A DNA stretch of 64,000 nucleotides. Origin: Saccharopolyspora dendranthemae (GTDB lineage: Bacteria; Actinomycetota; Actinomycetes; Mycobacteriales; Pseudonocardiaceae). Positions 48,229 through 57,210 of this stretch are shown in pieces; position 1 is the stretch's first letter; each line of letters starts with the position of its first letter. The translations under genes and the position numbers were made by a program. The DNA lies in the NCBI RefSeq assembly GCF_007829955.1, contig NZ_VIWX01000001.1:930001-994000 (forward strand), written 5' to 3'. Below the pieces are notes generated by a model. It had not been told where the DNA came from, did not search any database, and saw nothing but the letters and a program-made list of their open reading frames with translations.

Positions 48229-48974
48229 GCCGTCCCGAGGCGCTGGTGCACTCCGGCGGCGACGTGCTCGCCGCCGCGGTGGCCGCCCGGTTGATCACCG
48301 CGATCACCGACGCCCAGGCCACTCGCGGTTCGGCGTCGGTGGTGCTCACCGGCGGCCGCACCGGCATCGGCGTGCTGGAGCAGGTTCGCCGCTCCCCCGC
48401 GCTGGACGCGGTGAACTGGTCCGCGGTCGACATCTTCTGGGGCGACGAGCGGTTCCTGCCCGACGACGACGGCGAGCGCAACGAGACGCAGGCCCGGCAG
48501 GCGCTGCTGGACCACGTCGACGTCGACCCGTCGCGGGTGCACCCGATGGCAGCCTCGAACGGCAGCTTCGGCGCCGACGCGGACGCGGCCGCGGTGCATT
48601 ACGCGGAGCGGCTCGAATCCCTCGCCCCTGCGGGCTCGGTGGTTCCGGCCTTCGACGTGCTGATGCTGGGCGTCGGCGAGGAGGGGCACACCGCGTCGCT
48701 GTTCCCGGACACGCCGTACGTGCGGGAGGAGGCCCGGACCGTCGTGGGAGTGCACGACTGCCCGAAGCCGCCGCCCACGCGAATCTCGTTGACGCTGCCC
48801 GCGATCCGGGCTGCGTCCCAGGTCTGGCTGATGACGACCGGTGGGGCCAAGGCCGAGCCGGTCGCAGCGGCCCTCGGCGGTGCCGATCCGGTCGACATCC
48901 CCGCTGCGGGAGCCGTCGGCCGCGAACGCACGCTCTGGTTGCTCGACACCGGAGCAGCAGCGAATCTGAGCTGA
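48225..48974 (+). CDS. pgl: 6-phosphogluconolactonase
   Basis: 249 residues from GTG at 48225. NagB/DevB-type fold: VLTGGRTGIGVLE, DIFWGDERFLP, and FDVLMLGVGEEGHTASLFP with the catalytic His. It hydrolyses the lactone made by Zwf. It is the last gene of the operon and is followed by a terminator. Confidence 0.94.
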   Translation: MSRPEALVHSGGDVLAAAVAARLITAITDAQATRGSASVVLTGGRTGIGVLEQVRRSPALDAVNWSAVDIFWGDERFLPDDDGERNETQARQALLDHVDVDPSRVHPMAASNGSFGADADAAAVHYAERLESLAPAGSVVPAFDVLMLGVGEEGHTASLFPDTPYVREEARTVVGVHDCPKPPPTRISLTLPAIRAASQVWLMTTGGAKAEPVAAALGGADPVDIPAAGAVGRERTLWLLDTGAAANLS

Positions 48975-48984
48975 ACTTCCGCGA

Positions 48985-49019
48985 AACGCGCCCCTTCCTC
49001 ACCTCGGAGGGGGCGCGTT
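48985..49019 (+). terminator. terminator of the pentose-phosphate operon
   Basis: Ten-base perfect arms AACGCGCCCC and GGGGCGCGTT, 15-base loop, followed by a short T-containing stretch (TTCTCGTT). It lies 10 bases after the pgl stop. Confidence 0.7.
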
Positions 49020-49110
49020 CTCGTTCGCCCTGATCGGTGATGACCTGTGCACCGCGCGGAGTTGCCCCATACGCTGTGGCGCGATCGGTGATCGCGACGG
49101 AGGGGATCCG

Positions 49111-50295
49111 ATGCGCAAGCTCGGCGTGCTCGGAACGGCAATGGGTGTGGCGGCGGTCCTGCTGGGACTGATGGGCACGACCGGGGTCGCCGCCCCGTCG
49201 AGCACCGAGATGCGCGGCGTGTGGATCGCCAGCGTTGCCAACACGGACTGGCCGAGTCGCCAGGGGTTGTCCGCGGAGCAGCAGCGCTCCGAGTACCGGG
49301 CGATGCTGGACCAGGCCGTGGCGAACCGGATGAACGCGGTGTTCGTGCAGGTCCGGCCCACGGCGGACGCGTTCTGGCCGTCGGCGATGGAACCGTGGTC
49401 GCACTGGCTGACCGGGCAGCAGGGCCGCGATCCCGGCTACGACCCGATGCGGTTCCTGATCGACGAAGCCCACCAGCGCGGCCTGGAGTTCCACGCCTGG
49501 TTCAACCCGTACCGGGTCAGCATGACCGACGACCCGAACTCGCTGGTGCCCTCGCACCCGGCCCGGGTCCACCCGGAGTGGACCTTCGCCTACGACGGCA
49601 AGCTGTACTACGACCCGGGCGTGCCGCAGGCCCGCGAGTTCTCCACCGCCGCGATCATGGACGCGGTGTCGCGCTACGACGTCGACGGCGTGCACCTCGA
49701 CGACTACTTCTACCCCTACCCCGCCGACGGGCAGCCGATCCCGGACGAGCGGACTTTCGCCGCGCACGGCAAGGGGTTCGACAACATCGACGACTGGCGC
49801 CGCGACAACGTCAACGACTTGATCTCGGGGTTGCACGAGAAGGTGCACGCTGCCCGGCCCGACGCAGACTTCGGAGTCAGCCCGTTCGGCATCTGGCGGA
49901 ACTCCAGCAGCGACCCGGCGGGTTCGGACACCAAGGGCATGGAGTCCTACTCGTCGATCTTCGCCGACACCCGCCGCTGGGTCCGCGAGGGCTGGGTCGA
50001 CTACATCGCGCCGCAGGTCTACTGGCAGTTCGGCCACCCGGCGGCCGACTACGCGGCGGTGGTCCCGTGGTGGTCGCAGACCGTCGCGGGCACCGGTGTG
50101 AAGCTCTACATCGGACAGGCCGCCTACAAGGTCGGCCAGCCGAACTGGACCGACCCCGCCGAGCTCACCCGCCACCTCGCGTTCAACGCGGGCCAGCCGG
50201 GCGTGGCGGGCGACCTCTACTTCAGCGCTAAGTCCCTCACCACGGTCGCCAAGGACGCCATGGCCAGAGTCGTCCAGGACCACTACACGCCCTGA
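49111..50295 (+). CDS. secreted glycoside hydrolase-like (GHL10) protein
   Basis: 394 residues; ATG after GGAGGGG. Signal peptide MRKLGVLGTAMGVAAVLLGL with likely cleavage after VAA. The mature part begins EMRGVWIASVANTDWPS, then MNAVFVQVRPTADAFWPS, FHAWFNPYRV, YDVDGVHLDDYFYPYP and VDYIAPQVYWQFG: a TIM barrel of the DUF187/GHL10 family. Family members act on cell-surface glycans or peptidoglycan. The substrate is not known here. No lipobox, so it should be released or wall-associated. Confidence 0.85.
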   Translation: MRKLGVLGTAMGVAAVLLGLMGTTGVAAPSSTEMRGVWIASVANTDWPSRQGLSAEQQRSEYRAMLDQAVANRMNAVFVQVRPTADAFWPSAMEPWSHWLTGQQGRDPGYDPMRFLIDEAHQRGLEFHAWFNPYRVSMTDDPNSLVPSHPARVHPEWTFAYDGKLYYDPGVPQAREFSTAAIMDAVSRYDVDGVHLDDYFYPYPADGQPIPDERTFAAHGKGFDNIDDWRRDNVNDLISGLHEKVHAARPDADFGVSPFGIWRNSSSDPAGSDTKGMESYSSIFADTRRWVREGWVDYIAPQVYWQFGHPAADYAAVVPWWSQTVAGTGVKLYIGQAAYKVGQPNWTDPAELTRHLAFNAGQPGVAGDLYFSAKSLTTVAKDAMARVVQDHYTP

Positions 50296-50370
50296 CGGGA
50301 CAACACCTCACAACAGCCACCCGCCCCCGCCACGATCTTCACCTTCCGCCGCCGACCCTCCCGGGCAGTT

Positions 50371-50438
50371 CCCAGTTTTAGTCCAAACCGAGCCATGATC
50401 ATGTCCGAAATGTCGGCTCAGTTATGACTAAAACTGGG
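50371..50438. terminator. nested stem-loop between GHL10 and GntR genes
   Basis: Outer arms CCCAGTTTTAGTC (50371-50383) and GACTAAAACTGGG (50426-50438) are perfect. Inside, GAGCC (50390-50394) pairs with GGCTC (50415-50419), and the tip holds the palindrome CATGATCATG. It lies between converging genes, so a bidirectional terminator is likely. The AT-rich arms are unusual for this genome. Confidence 0.6.
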
Positions 50439-50462
50439 ACCTGGTGCGGTGTGACTTCCGGG

Positions 50463-51113
50463 TCACTCGTCGCGGTAGATCTGGAGGCGCAGGTCTCGGG
50501 CCTTGGTCATGTGGGCGCGGGCGAGCTCGCCCGCGTGAGTGGAGTCCCGGGATTCGATGGCCTCGATCAGGGCGTGGTGCTCGGAGAGCGCTTCCTGCCA
50601 GCGGCCCGCCGATTCGAGCGTGGTGGCCGGGTAGCGGGTCAGGTGGTTGTTGAGCCTGCTCAGCAGGTCGACGACGGTGCCGTTGTGGCCGGCCGCCCAG
50701 ATCGCTTCGTGGACCGCGCGGTTGGCCGCCATCATCGTCGTCGGGTCCTCGGGTGACACCGCGTCCATGGTGGACTGGGCCTTGCGGACGCGGATGAGGT
50801 CGAGGTCGGTGTGGCGGATCGCGGCGGCCGACGCCGCGGTGGCCTCCAGGGCGATGCGGACCTCGTAGATCTCCAGGATCTCCTCGGGACTGCGGGTGCG
50901 GACGCGCATCCCCCGGTCGCCGCGCTCGACGAGCCCGTCCTGCTCCAGCCTGCGCAGGGCTTCTCGGATGGGCGTGCGACTGGTGCCGTAGCGCTCGGCG
51001 AGCGCGAGCTCCACCAGGTTGGCGCCGGCGTCGAAGGTGCCCTCCACGATCTCGCCGCGCAGTCGCTCGTACACCTCGGACAGCTCCGCCATCTCCTTCT
51101 GCACTCGATCCAC
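50463..51113 (-). CDS. GntR/FadR-family regulator (FCD domain)
   Basis: 216 residues from GTG at 51113. N-terminal winged helix VYERLRGEIVEGTFDAGANLVELALAERYGTSRTPIREALRRLEQDGLVER. The C-terminal FCD ligand domain has the metal-binding pattern DPTTMMAANRAVHEAIWAAGHNG...EHHALIEAIESRD. It lies 21 bases after the flavoprotein gene in the same operon and probably controls it through the CTGTATACAG site upstream. Confidence 0.9.
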   Translation of the reverse strand: MDRVQKEMAELSEVYERLRGEIVEGTFDAGANLVELALAERYGTSRTPIREALRRLEQDGLVERGDRGMRVRTRSPEEILEIYEVRIALEATAASAAAIRHTDLDLIRVRKAQSTMDAVSPEDPTTMMAANRAVHEAIWAAGHNGTVVDLLSRLNNHLTRYPATTLESAGRWQEALSEHHALIEAIESRDSTHAGELARAHMTKARDLRLQIYRDE

Positions 51114-51134
51114 CTGGGTCGACGCCCACGATAC

Positions 51135-52586
51135 TTAGGCGCCTGCGGCACCCGCTCCGGCGAGCCTGCCGAACACCGCGCCGGAGGTCAGCCCGGTGCC
51201 ACCCGGGTAGTTCCCGGAGAACAGGCCGCCGACCATCTCGCCGCAGGCGTGCAGTCCCGGGATCGGCGAGCCCGCGGTGTCGAGGACGCGCGCAGCGGCG
51301 TCGACGTGCACTCCGCCGAAGGTGAACGTGATGCCGCAGCCGACGGCGAACCCGTAGTAGGGCGGGGTGTCCAGCGCGACGGCCCAGTGGGACTTGGGCG
51401 GATCGACCCGCGCGGCACGTCCGTCCTTGACCGCCGGGTCGAACTCGGCGTCCACGATGGACTCGTTGAACTCCCGCGCGGTGCGGGCCAATTGCTCGGG
51501 GTCGATCCCCAGCGCCTCGGCGAGCTCCGGGAGCGTGCCGGCCTGGGCGGCGGCGATCGGGTGCGAGTCGTACTCCTCCTTCCGCAGCAGCGGGCGGGTT
51601 TTCGCGTCGAAGAGCTGGAACGCGCGGCCGCCCGGCTGGCGCAGGATCTCCCGGCCGTACTTCGCGTAGGTGTAGTTGCGGAAGTCGGCGCCCTCGTCGA
51701 CGAACCGCTCCCCGGCGGTGTTGACCACGATCCCGATCGGGTAGCTCTGCCGGGTGAGCTGATTGGTCAGCTCCCGGTCGCCGCCGTCGGGATCGGAGTC
51801 GGCGTCCCACGCGGTGCTGTGGCAGGTGCTCCAGTCGCCGTGCGGTGCCGCGCCGGCGGCCAGCGCGAGGTCGAGCACGTCGCCGGTGTTGGTCGGCGTG
51901 CCGCGCACATGGGCTCGGGCCCACTCGGGGCCGAGGTGGCGCGCGCGGCGCTGCGGCGAGGCTTCGAACCCGCCCGCTGCCAGCACGATCGCCCCGGCCG
52001 AAACCCGGTGCTCGGCTCCCCCGGCCCGGTAGGTGACGCCGCGGTCGTCGAGGTGCAGCTCGGTGACCTCCGCGCCGTAGCGGATCTCGACGCCCTCCTG
52101 CTGCGCGGCTGCGGTGTGCTGGGCGATCAGGCCCTTGCCGCCGTCGACGGTGCCCGCGCAGAGCCCTCCGGAGAACACCCACTTGCCGCCGGAGAGGTAC
52201 GCCTGACGCTCGTACATCAGCCGCCAGGTCACGCCCTTGCCCGCCAGCCACCGCACGGTGTCGGCGGACCGCGAGACCAGCACCTCGGTGAGCACCGGGT
52301 CGCAGCGCCCGCCGGTCACCCGGTCCATGTCGGCGTGGAACGCGCTCGCCGGGTAGGCGGGCACGACCGCGTCGGCGTGCCGGTCATCGGGTTCGAGCAG
52401 GTCGGCGAGCTCGTCGAGGTCGTCGAAGGTGAACCGGAACGCTCCGGCCGTGTAGAAGGAGTTGCCTCCCGCCTCGGGTTCCGGGGCCTTCTCCAGCAGC
52501 AACACCCGGGCACCCCGCTCGGCGGCGGAGTGCGCCGCCGAGAACCCCGCGTTGCCCCCACCGACCACCACGACGTCGAAGTCCAC
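51135..52586 (-). CDS. TcuA-like FAD-dependent dehydrogenase
   Basis: 483 residues; the second of two adjacent GTGs (52586) is preferred because AGGAGG lies six bases before it. Fumarate reductase/succinate dehydrogenase flavoprotein fold: VVVVGGGNAGFSAAHSAAERGA at the start, AIVLAAGGFEAS, and HACGEMVGGLFSGNYPGGTGLTSGAVFGRLAG at the end. It is closest to tricarballylate dehydrogenases or similar short-chain carboxylate oxidoreductases. No TcuB electron carrier or citrate-type transporter is beside it. Followed by its GntR regulator. Confidence 0.82.
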   Translation of the reverse strand: MDFDVVVVGGGNAGFSAAHSAAERGARVLLLEKAPEPEAGGNSFYTAGAFRFTFDDLDELADLLEPDDRHADAVVPAYPASAFHADMDRVTGGRCDPVLTEVLVSRSADTVRWLAGKGVTWRLMYERQAYLSGGKWVFSGGLCAGTVDGGKGLIAQHTAAAQQEGVEIRYGAEVTELHLDDRGVTYRAGGAEHRVSAGAIVLAAGGFEASPQRRARHLGPEWARAHVRGTPTNTGDVLDLALAAGAAPHGDWSTCHSTAWDADSDPDGGDRELTNQLTRQSYPIGIVVNTAGERFVDEGADFRNYTYAKYGREILRQPGGRAFQLFDAKTRPLLRKEEYDSHPIAAAQAGTLPELAEALGIDPEQLARTAREFNESIVDAEFDPAVKDGRAARVDPPKSHWAVALDTPPYYGFAVGCGITFTFGGVHVDAAARVLDTAGSPIPGLHACGEMVGGLFSGNYPGGTGLTSGAVFGRLAGAGAAGA

Positions 52587-52606
52587 CACGCACCTCCTGC
52601 ACACGA

Positions 52607-52616
52607 CTGTATACAG
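52607..52616. promoter_or_regulatory. candidate GntR operator
   Basis: CTGTATACAG, a perfect 10-bp palindrome of the TGTATAC class typical for FadR-type GntR regulators. It lies 21 bases upstream of the flavoprotein start and overlaps a TATACA -10-like hexamer, so binding should repress the two-gene operon. Confidence 0.55.
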
Positions 52617-52667
52617 AAGCATACTGACTGGAGGGCCGTTGCGGAACGACCCGGGAGCGCTGGACGC

Positions 52668-53333
52668 TCAGGTGCGCTCGGCGAAGGCTTCGACCTGGGT
52701 GGCGGTCCCCGCGACGATCAGGATGTCCTGCTGCCCGACGGCGGTGTCGGCCGTGGCGTAGGTGAAGTCCTCCCCCGGCCGCTTGATGCCGACGACCGTG
52801 ACGCCGTACTTGGACCGCAGCTTCAGCTCGCCCAGCGTGGTGCCGACGGCCTCGGCGGGCGCGTGGGTCTTGATCAGCGCGTAGTGCTCGGCGAGCTCGA
52901 TGTAGTCGAGCATCCGGCCGTTGACCAGGTGCGCGACCCGCTCCCCCATCTCGTGCTCGGGCAACACCACGTGGTGCGCGCCGACGCGCTCCAGGATGCG
53001 GCCGTGCTGGCGGCTGGTGGCCTTGGCCCAGATGTGCGGGATGCCGAAGTCCGCCAGCAGCGACGTGGTGAGGATGCTGGCCTCCAGCTCGGTGCCGATG
53101 GCGACCACGGCCCGCTTGAACTGGTGCACGCCGAGCTGGCGCAGGCTCTCGGGGTCGGTGCTGTCGGCGACGGCGGTGTGGGTGAGCTCGTCGGCGTAGC
53201 GCTGCACCACGTTCGGCCGCGAGTCCAGCGCCAGCACCTCCGAGCCGCGCAGCACGAGCTCGGCGGCCAGCGAGCTGCCGAAACGGCCGAGACCGACGAC
53301 CACGACCTGGTTGTTGTCGTCGTTCTTAGCCAA
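52668..53333 (-). CDS. KtrA-type potassium channel regulatory subunit (RCK)
   Basis: 221 residues from TTG at 53333. N-terminal RCK/TrkA-N domain with GLGRFGSSLAAELVLRG and VLALD for nucleotide binding; the C-terminal RCK_C domain begins near LGELKLRSKYGVTVVGIKR. It gates the membrane partner encoded just upstream, and the two genes overlap by eight bases. RCK subunits of this group respond to ATP/ADP or c-di-AMP. Confidence 0.92.
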   Translation of the reverse strand: MAKNDDNNQVVVVGLGRFGSSLAAELVLRGSEVLALDSRPNVVQRYADELTHTAVADSTDPESLRQLGVHQFKRAVVAIGTELEASILTTSLLADFGIPHIWAKATSRQHGRILERVGAHHVVLPEHEMGERVAHLVNGRMLDYIELAEHYALIKTHAPAEAVGTTLGELKLRSKYGVTVVGIKRPGEDFTYATADTAVGQQDILIVAGTATQVEAFAERT

Positions 53334-54687
53334 CGATGGGCCTCTCCTCCGGTAGTTCGTAGCGGCGGACGCGTTCGCGGAGCGCGAGCGCGGACGCCAG
53401 GGTGATCGGGCCGAGCCTGCCGACGAACATCAGCAGCACCAGCAGCACCTGCCCGAAGGGCGGCAGCTGCGCGGTGATCCCGGCCGACAGGCCGACCGTC
53501 GCGAACGCCGACACGGCTTCGAAGAGGACCTGGTCCAGTCCGAACGGGGTGATCACCAGCAGGGTCAGCACGGTCAGCATCACGAACGCTACGCCGAGCA
53601 GCACGATCGTCAGCGCCTGGCGCTGCACCGCTGCCGGCAGCTGCCTGCCCATCACGTGCACGGTGGGCTCACCGCGGATCTCGGCGAGGATCACGTACGC
53701 GAGCAGCGCGAACGTGGTGACCTTGATGCCGCCGGCGGTGCCCGCGCTGCCGCCGCCGATGAACATCAGGATGTCCTGCAGCAGCAGCGTCCCGGGGTGC
53801 GCGGCCGAGATGTCGAGGACGTTGAACCCGGCGGTGCGGGGGAAGACGCCGCTGGCGAAGCCGGCGAGCAGCTTGCCGGGCCAGGACATCGGCCCGAGGG
53901 TGCCGGGGTTGGCCCACTCCGCGGCGGTGATCCCGACCGAGCCCACGACCAGCAACAACGCGGTCGCCAGCAGGGTGACCTTGGCGTGCATGGTCCAGCG
54001 GCGGGACACCCGCAGGTGCCGGAAGATCTCCACCCACACCGGGAAGCCGAGACCGCCGGCGATCACGGCGGTGCAGATCGGCAGGAGGAAGTACGGGTCG
54101 GTGGCGAAGGACATCAGGTTGTCGCTGCGCAGCGCGAACCCGGCGTTGTTGAACGCCGAGACGGAGTGGAAGACGCCCTCGTAGATCGCCCGCCCCAGCG
54201 GCACCTCGTAACCGACGATCAGCCGGGCGGTCAGCAACGCCGCCACGACCAGCTCGAACAGCAGGCTGAGGCCGATCACCCGGAAGACCGTGCGGCGCAC
54301 GTCGCCGAGCCCGAGCGCCTTGGTCTCGGCCTGCGCGGTCAGCCGCATCCGCAGTCCGAACCGGCGGAACATCACCAGGCTGAGCAGCGAGGCCACGGTC
54401 ATGATGCCCAGGCCGCCGAGCTGGATCAGCACGAGGATGATCATTTCTCCGGCGGTGGAGAAGTAGACGGGCGTGTCCACCACGATCAGCCCGGTCACGC
54501 AGACGGCGGAGGTGGCGGTGAACAGCGCGGCCAGCACGCCGGTGGACTCACCGCTCTCGCTCGCGAACGGCATCATCAGCAGGGCGGTGCCGACCGCGAT
54601 CAGGGCTGCGAAGCCCAGCACGATCGGCACCGTCGGACGCCGCACGACCGCGGCGACCCCGCGTTCGACGGCAGGGATGGCGCTCAC
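53326..54687 (-). CDS. KtrB/TrkH-type potassium transporter
   Basis: 453 residues from GTG at 54687. The four-repeat potassium-pore plan is visible: filter glycines in TSAVCVTGLIV, SVSAFNNAGFAL, FPRTAGFNVLDI and AVSAFATVGLSAG, each after a pore helix. About ten hydrophobic segments in all. Works with the KtrA-type subunit downstream. A -10-like TAGGGT six bases before the GTG suggests a leaderless mRNA. Confidence 0.92.
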   Translation of the reverse strand: MSAIPAVERGVAAVVRRPTVPIVLGFAALIAVGTALLMMPFASESGESTGVLAALFTATSAVCVTGLIVVDTPVYFSTAGEMIILVLIQLGGLGIMTVASLLSLVMFRRFGLRMRLTAQAETKALGLGDVRRTVFRVIGLSLLFELVVAALLTARLIVGYEVPLGRAIYEGVFHSVSAFNNAGFALRSDNLMSFATDPYFLLPICTAVIAGGLGFPVWVEIFRHLRVSRRWTMHAKVTLLATALLLVVGSVGITAAEWANPGTLGPMSWPGKLLAGFASGVFPRTAGFNVLDISAAHPGTLLLQDILMFIGGGSAGTAGGIKVTTFALLAYVILAEIRGEPTVHVMGRQLPAAVQRQALTIVLLGVAFVMLTVLTLLVITPFGLDQVLFEAVSAFATVGLSAGITAQLPPFGQVLLVLLMFVGRLGPITLASALALRERVRRYELPEERPIVG

Positions 54688-54693
54688 GGCAGC

Positions 54694-54699
54694 ACCCTA
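54694..54699 (-). promoter_or_regulatory. -10 element for leaderless ktr operon
   Basis: Minus-strand TAGGGT followed by exactly six bases and the GTG at 54687. It lies in the 26-base gap after the rraA stop. Confidence 0.4.
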
Positions 54700-54713
54700 C
54701 GTCGAGGAGACGA

Positions 54714-55187
54714 TCAGGGTTCGGTGACGACCACCACGCCGTCGCTGTCGGCGTAGACGTACTCGCCGGGCACGAACGTCACGCCGCCGAGCTCGACGAC
54801 CTCGTCGAGGACGCCCTCACCGGTCTTGGTGGACTTGCGCGGGTTGGTGCCCAGCGCCTTGACGCCGAACTGCATGCCGCCGATGACCGCGGAGTCGCGG
54901 ATCGCGCCGTTGACGATGATCCCGCTCCAGCCGTGGGAACGGCCGAGCTCGGCGATGAGGTCGCCGACCAGAGCGGTGTGGACCGAGCCCGACCCGTCGA
55001 TGACCAGCACGGCTCCGTCACCGGGCTCGGAGAGCGTCTTCTTCAGCAGGGCGTTGTCCTGGAAGCAGGTGACCGTGCGGATGCGGCCCTCGAAGGCCAG
55101 GACCCCGCCGTAGTTGCGGAACTGGACGTCGCAGCTGCGCACCTCCGGGCCCTCCCGGTCCGCCAGATCAGCCGTCGCCAAACCCAT
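54714..55187 (-). CDS. rraA: RraA-family protein (ribonuclease regulator / HMG aldolase-like)
   Basis: 157 residues; ATG at 55187 with GGGAGG seven bases upstream; a longer frame upstream is Gly/Trp-rich nonsense from the G-tract run. RraA fold: [44 protein letters not shown] and [15 protein letters not shown]. Members inhibit RNase E-type enzymes or act as 4-hydroxy-4-methyl-2-oxoglutarate aldolases; the GD...R...D pattern for the aldolase metal site is largely present. Which role applies cannot be decided here. Confidence 0.88.
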   Translation of the reverse strand: MGLATADLADREGPEVRSCDVQFRNYGGVLAFEGRIRTVTCFQDNALLKKTLSEPGDGAVLVIDGSGSVHTALVGDLIAELGRSHGWSGIIVNGAIRDSAVIGGMQFGVKALGTNPRKSTKTGEGVLDEVVELGGVTFVPGEYVYADSDGVVVVTEP

Positions 55188-55254
55188 GAATGCCTCCCAA
55201 GAAGAGCTCAAAGACCACAAGAACCCTACCCGCCAGTAACAACACGAGCCAAAA

Positions 55255-55300
55255 CAACCCCAACCCAACCCAACCCCGAACAACCCAACCCAACCAACCA
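55255..55300 (-). repeat. G-tract repeat run upstream of rraA
   Basis: On the minus strand this is GGTTGGTTGGGTTGGG-type sequence with six runs of three or four G separated mostly by TT (plus strand CAACCC repeats). It lies 70-115 bases before the rraA start, in what would be its 5' leader. The pattern can fold as a G-quadruplex in DNA or RNA. Base use is wholly unlike the rest of the window. Confidence 0.6.
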
Positions 55301-55309
55301 ACGTCAGGC

Positions 55310-55489
55310 AAGCGACGAAGTCGCTTTCTCACCACCCCCACCAAGCAACCCGCACCGCCGCGGGTTCTCAGACGCCTTCTGGGGAGGACAGCCGACGTGT
55401 CGTGTATTGGCATACATAAGCCTCGGATACCGGACCCAGAAGGCGTCTGAGGTTCCGCTTCTGGCACCGCCAAGCAGAGGAACCACTGA
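55310..55489 (+). repeat. dispersed hairpin repeat, copy B
   Basis: 180 bases between rraA and the rbpA terminator. Same order as copy A: hairpin AAGCGAC-GAA-GTCGCTT (55310-55326); CACC linker; core GCACCGCCGCGGGTT; a perfect 17-bp stem, CTCAGACGCCTTCTGGG (55367-55383) with 55435-55451; loop with GGCATACAT; then GGTTCCGC, GCACCGCCA and ACCACTGA. Against copy A the long stem differs at three pairs with both partners changed, and the small hairpin at two. Confidence 0.75.
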
Positions 55490-55525
55490 GTAGTTGATTT
55501 TGCGAGAGCACCCGCACAAAACGAG

Positions 55526-55559
55526 GGCCGGGCTCGGGAACACAATCCCGAGCCCGGCC
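55526..55559 (-). terminator. rbpA terminator
   Basis: A 14-bp perfect stem (GGCCGGGCTCGGGA with its complement) around a six-base loop. On the minus strand it is followed by CTCGTTTTG, a short T-run, about 20 bases after the rbpA stop. Confidence 0.75.
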
Positions 55560-55577
55560 TTCAAATTCAACCTTGGA

Positions 55578-55922
55578 CTACCGCCCCTTGCGCTCCCGGA
55601 GCTTCGCGAGCGCCTCGTCCAGGATCCGCATCCCGTCCTCGTCGCTGCGACGCTCCTTCACGTACGCGAGGTGGCTCTTGTACGGCTCGTTGCGCTTCGC
55701 CGCCGGAGGGTTCTGCTCGTCCCGGCCTGCGGGCAGGCCGCAGCGCGGGCAGTCCCACTGCTCCGGGACTTCGGCGTCGAGCGCGAACGACGGCCTGCTG
55801 TGGTGCGCGTTGGCGCACCAGTAGTCGATCCGCTTGCGCGGAGCGGCTTCCCCCCGCTCAGACTCGCCTACCGTGGGGCCCGAGCCCACACGAGTGCCCC
55901 GAATGGCATTACCGCCAGTCAT
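55578..55922 (-). CDS. rbpA: RNA polymerase-binding protein RbpA
   Basis: 114 residues. N-terminal GNAIRGTRVGSGP tail, then the core RKRIDYWCANAHHSRPSFALDAEVPEQWDCPRCGLPAG with zinc-type cysteines (C in WCA, CPRC), a basic linker, and the sigma-interacting helix KSHLAYVKERRSDEDGMRILDEALAKLRERK. RbpA binds the principal sigma factor and stabilises open complexes in actinobacteria. It lies just downstream of secG with its own terminator. Confidence 0.95.
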   Translation of the reverse strand: MTGGNAIRGTRVGSGPTVGESERGEAAPRKRIDYWCANAHHSRPSFALDAEVPEQWDCPRCGLPAGRDEQNPPAAKRNEPYKSHLAYVKERRSDEDGMRILDEALAKLRERKGR

Positions 55923-55977
55923 GAATCCTCACCCACCAAGCGGCCCGGGGTTTCTCGACCGTCCGTCGGCCGGCCGA

Positions 55978-56211
55978 TCAACCGATCTTGATCAACAGGC
56001 CGACGCCGATGATGGAGATGACCCACAGCGCCATGACGAACAACGTCATGCGGTCGAGGTTCTTCTCCGCCACGCTGGAGCCGGCCAGGTTTGACTGCAT
56101 ACCGCCGCCGAACAGCGAGGAGAGTCCGCCCCCCTTGGCCCGGTGCAGCAGGATGAGCAGCACCAGCAGGACACTCGTCACGATCAACATGATCTGCAGG
56201 AAAAGAGTCAT
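55978..56211 (-). CDS. secG: preprotein translocase subunit SecG
   Basis: 77 residues with two membrane helices (LFLQIMLIVTSVLLVLLILL and MTLFVMALWVISIIGVGLLI) joined by the SecG loop HRAKGGGLSSLFGGGMQSNLAGSSVAEKNLDR. It assists SecYE. ATG with AGGACGAT upstream. tpiA-secG order is conserved in actinobacteria. About 210 bases, including the tpiA terminator, separate it from tpiA. Confidence 0.94.
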   Translation of the reverse strand: MTLFLQIMLIVTSVLLVLLILLHRAKGGGLSSLFGGGMQSNLAGSSVAEKNLDRMTLFVMALWVISIIGVGLLIKIG

Positions 56212-56379
56212 ATCGTCCTCGTTCGCACAGCGGTTCGCAACCTAGAGTACCGGCCCGCCAACCCCCAGTTGACCAGTCCACCCACTTCCGCACCGAGGAT
56301 CCCACACGGCGACCTCGGATTCTTCGGCGGGCGACAACCGGACACCGGAAATCCTGAAGCGGAATTCACCCGAAACGAT

Positions 56380-56417
56380 GAGAGGACGCCACCGGCGGAG
56401 ACCGGCGACGCCCTCTC
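56380..56417 (-). terminator. tpiA terminator
   Basis: In minus-strand RNA two 16-base arms pair completely with three G-U pairs (56402-56417 with 56380-56395), six-base loop, then ATCGTTTCG. On the plus strand those three pairs would be mismatches, so the structure belongs to the tpiA transcript. Confidence 0.65.
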
Positions 56418-56424
56418 GCGCAGA

Positions 56425-57209
<785 letters not shown>

Positions 57210-57210
<1 letters not shown>

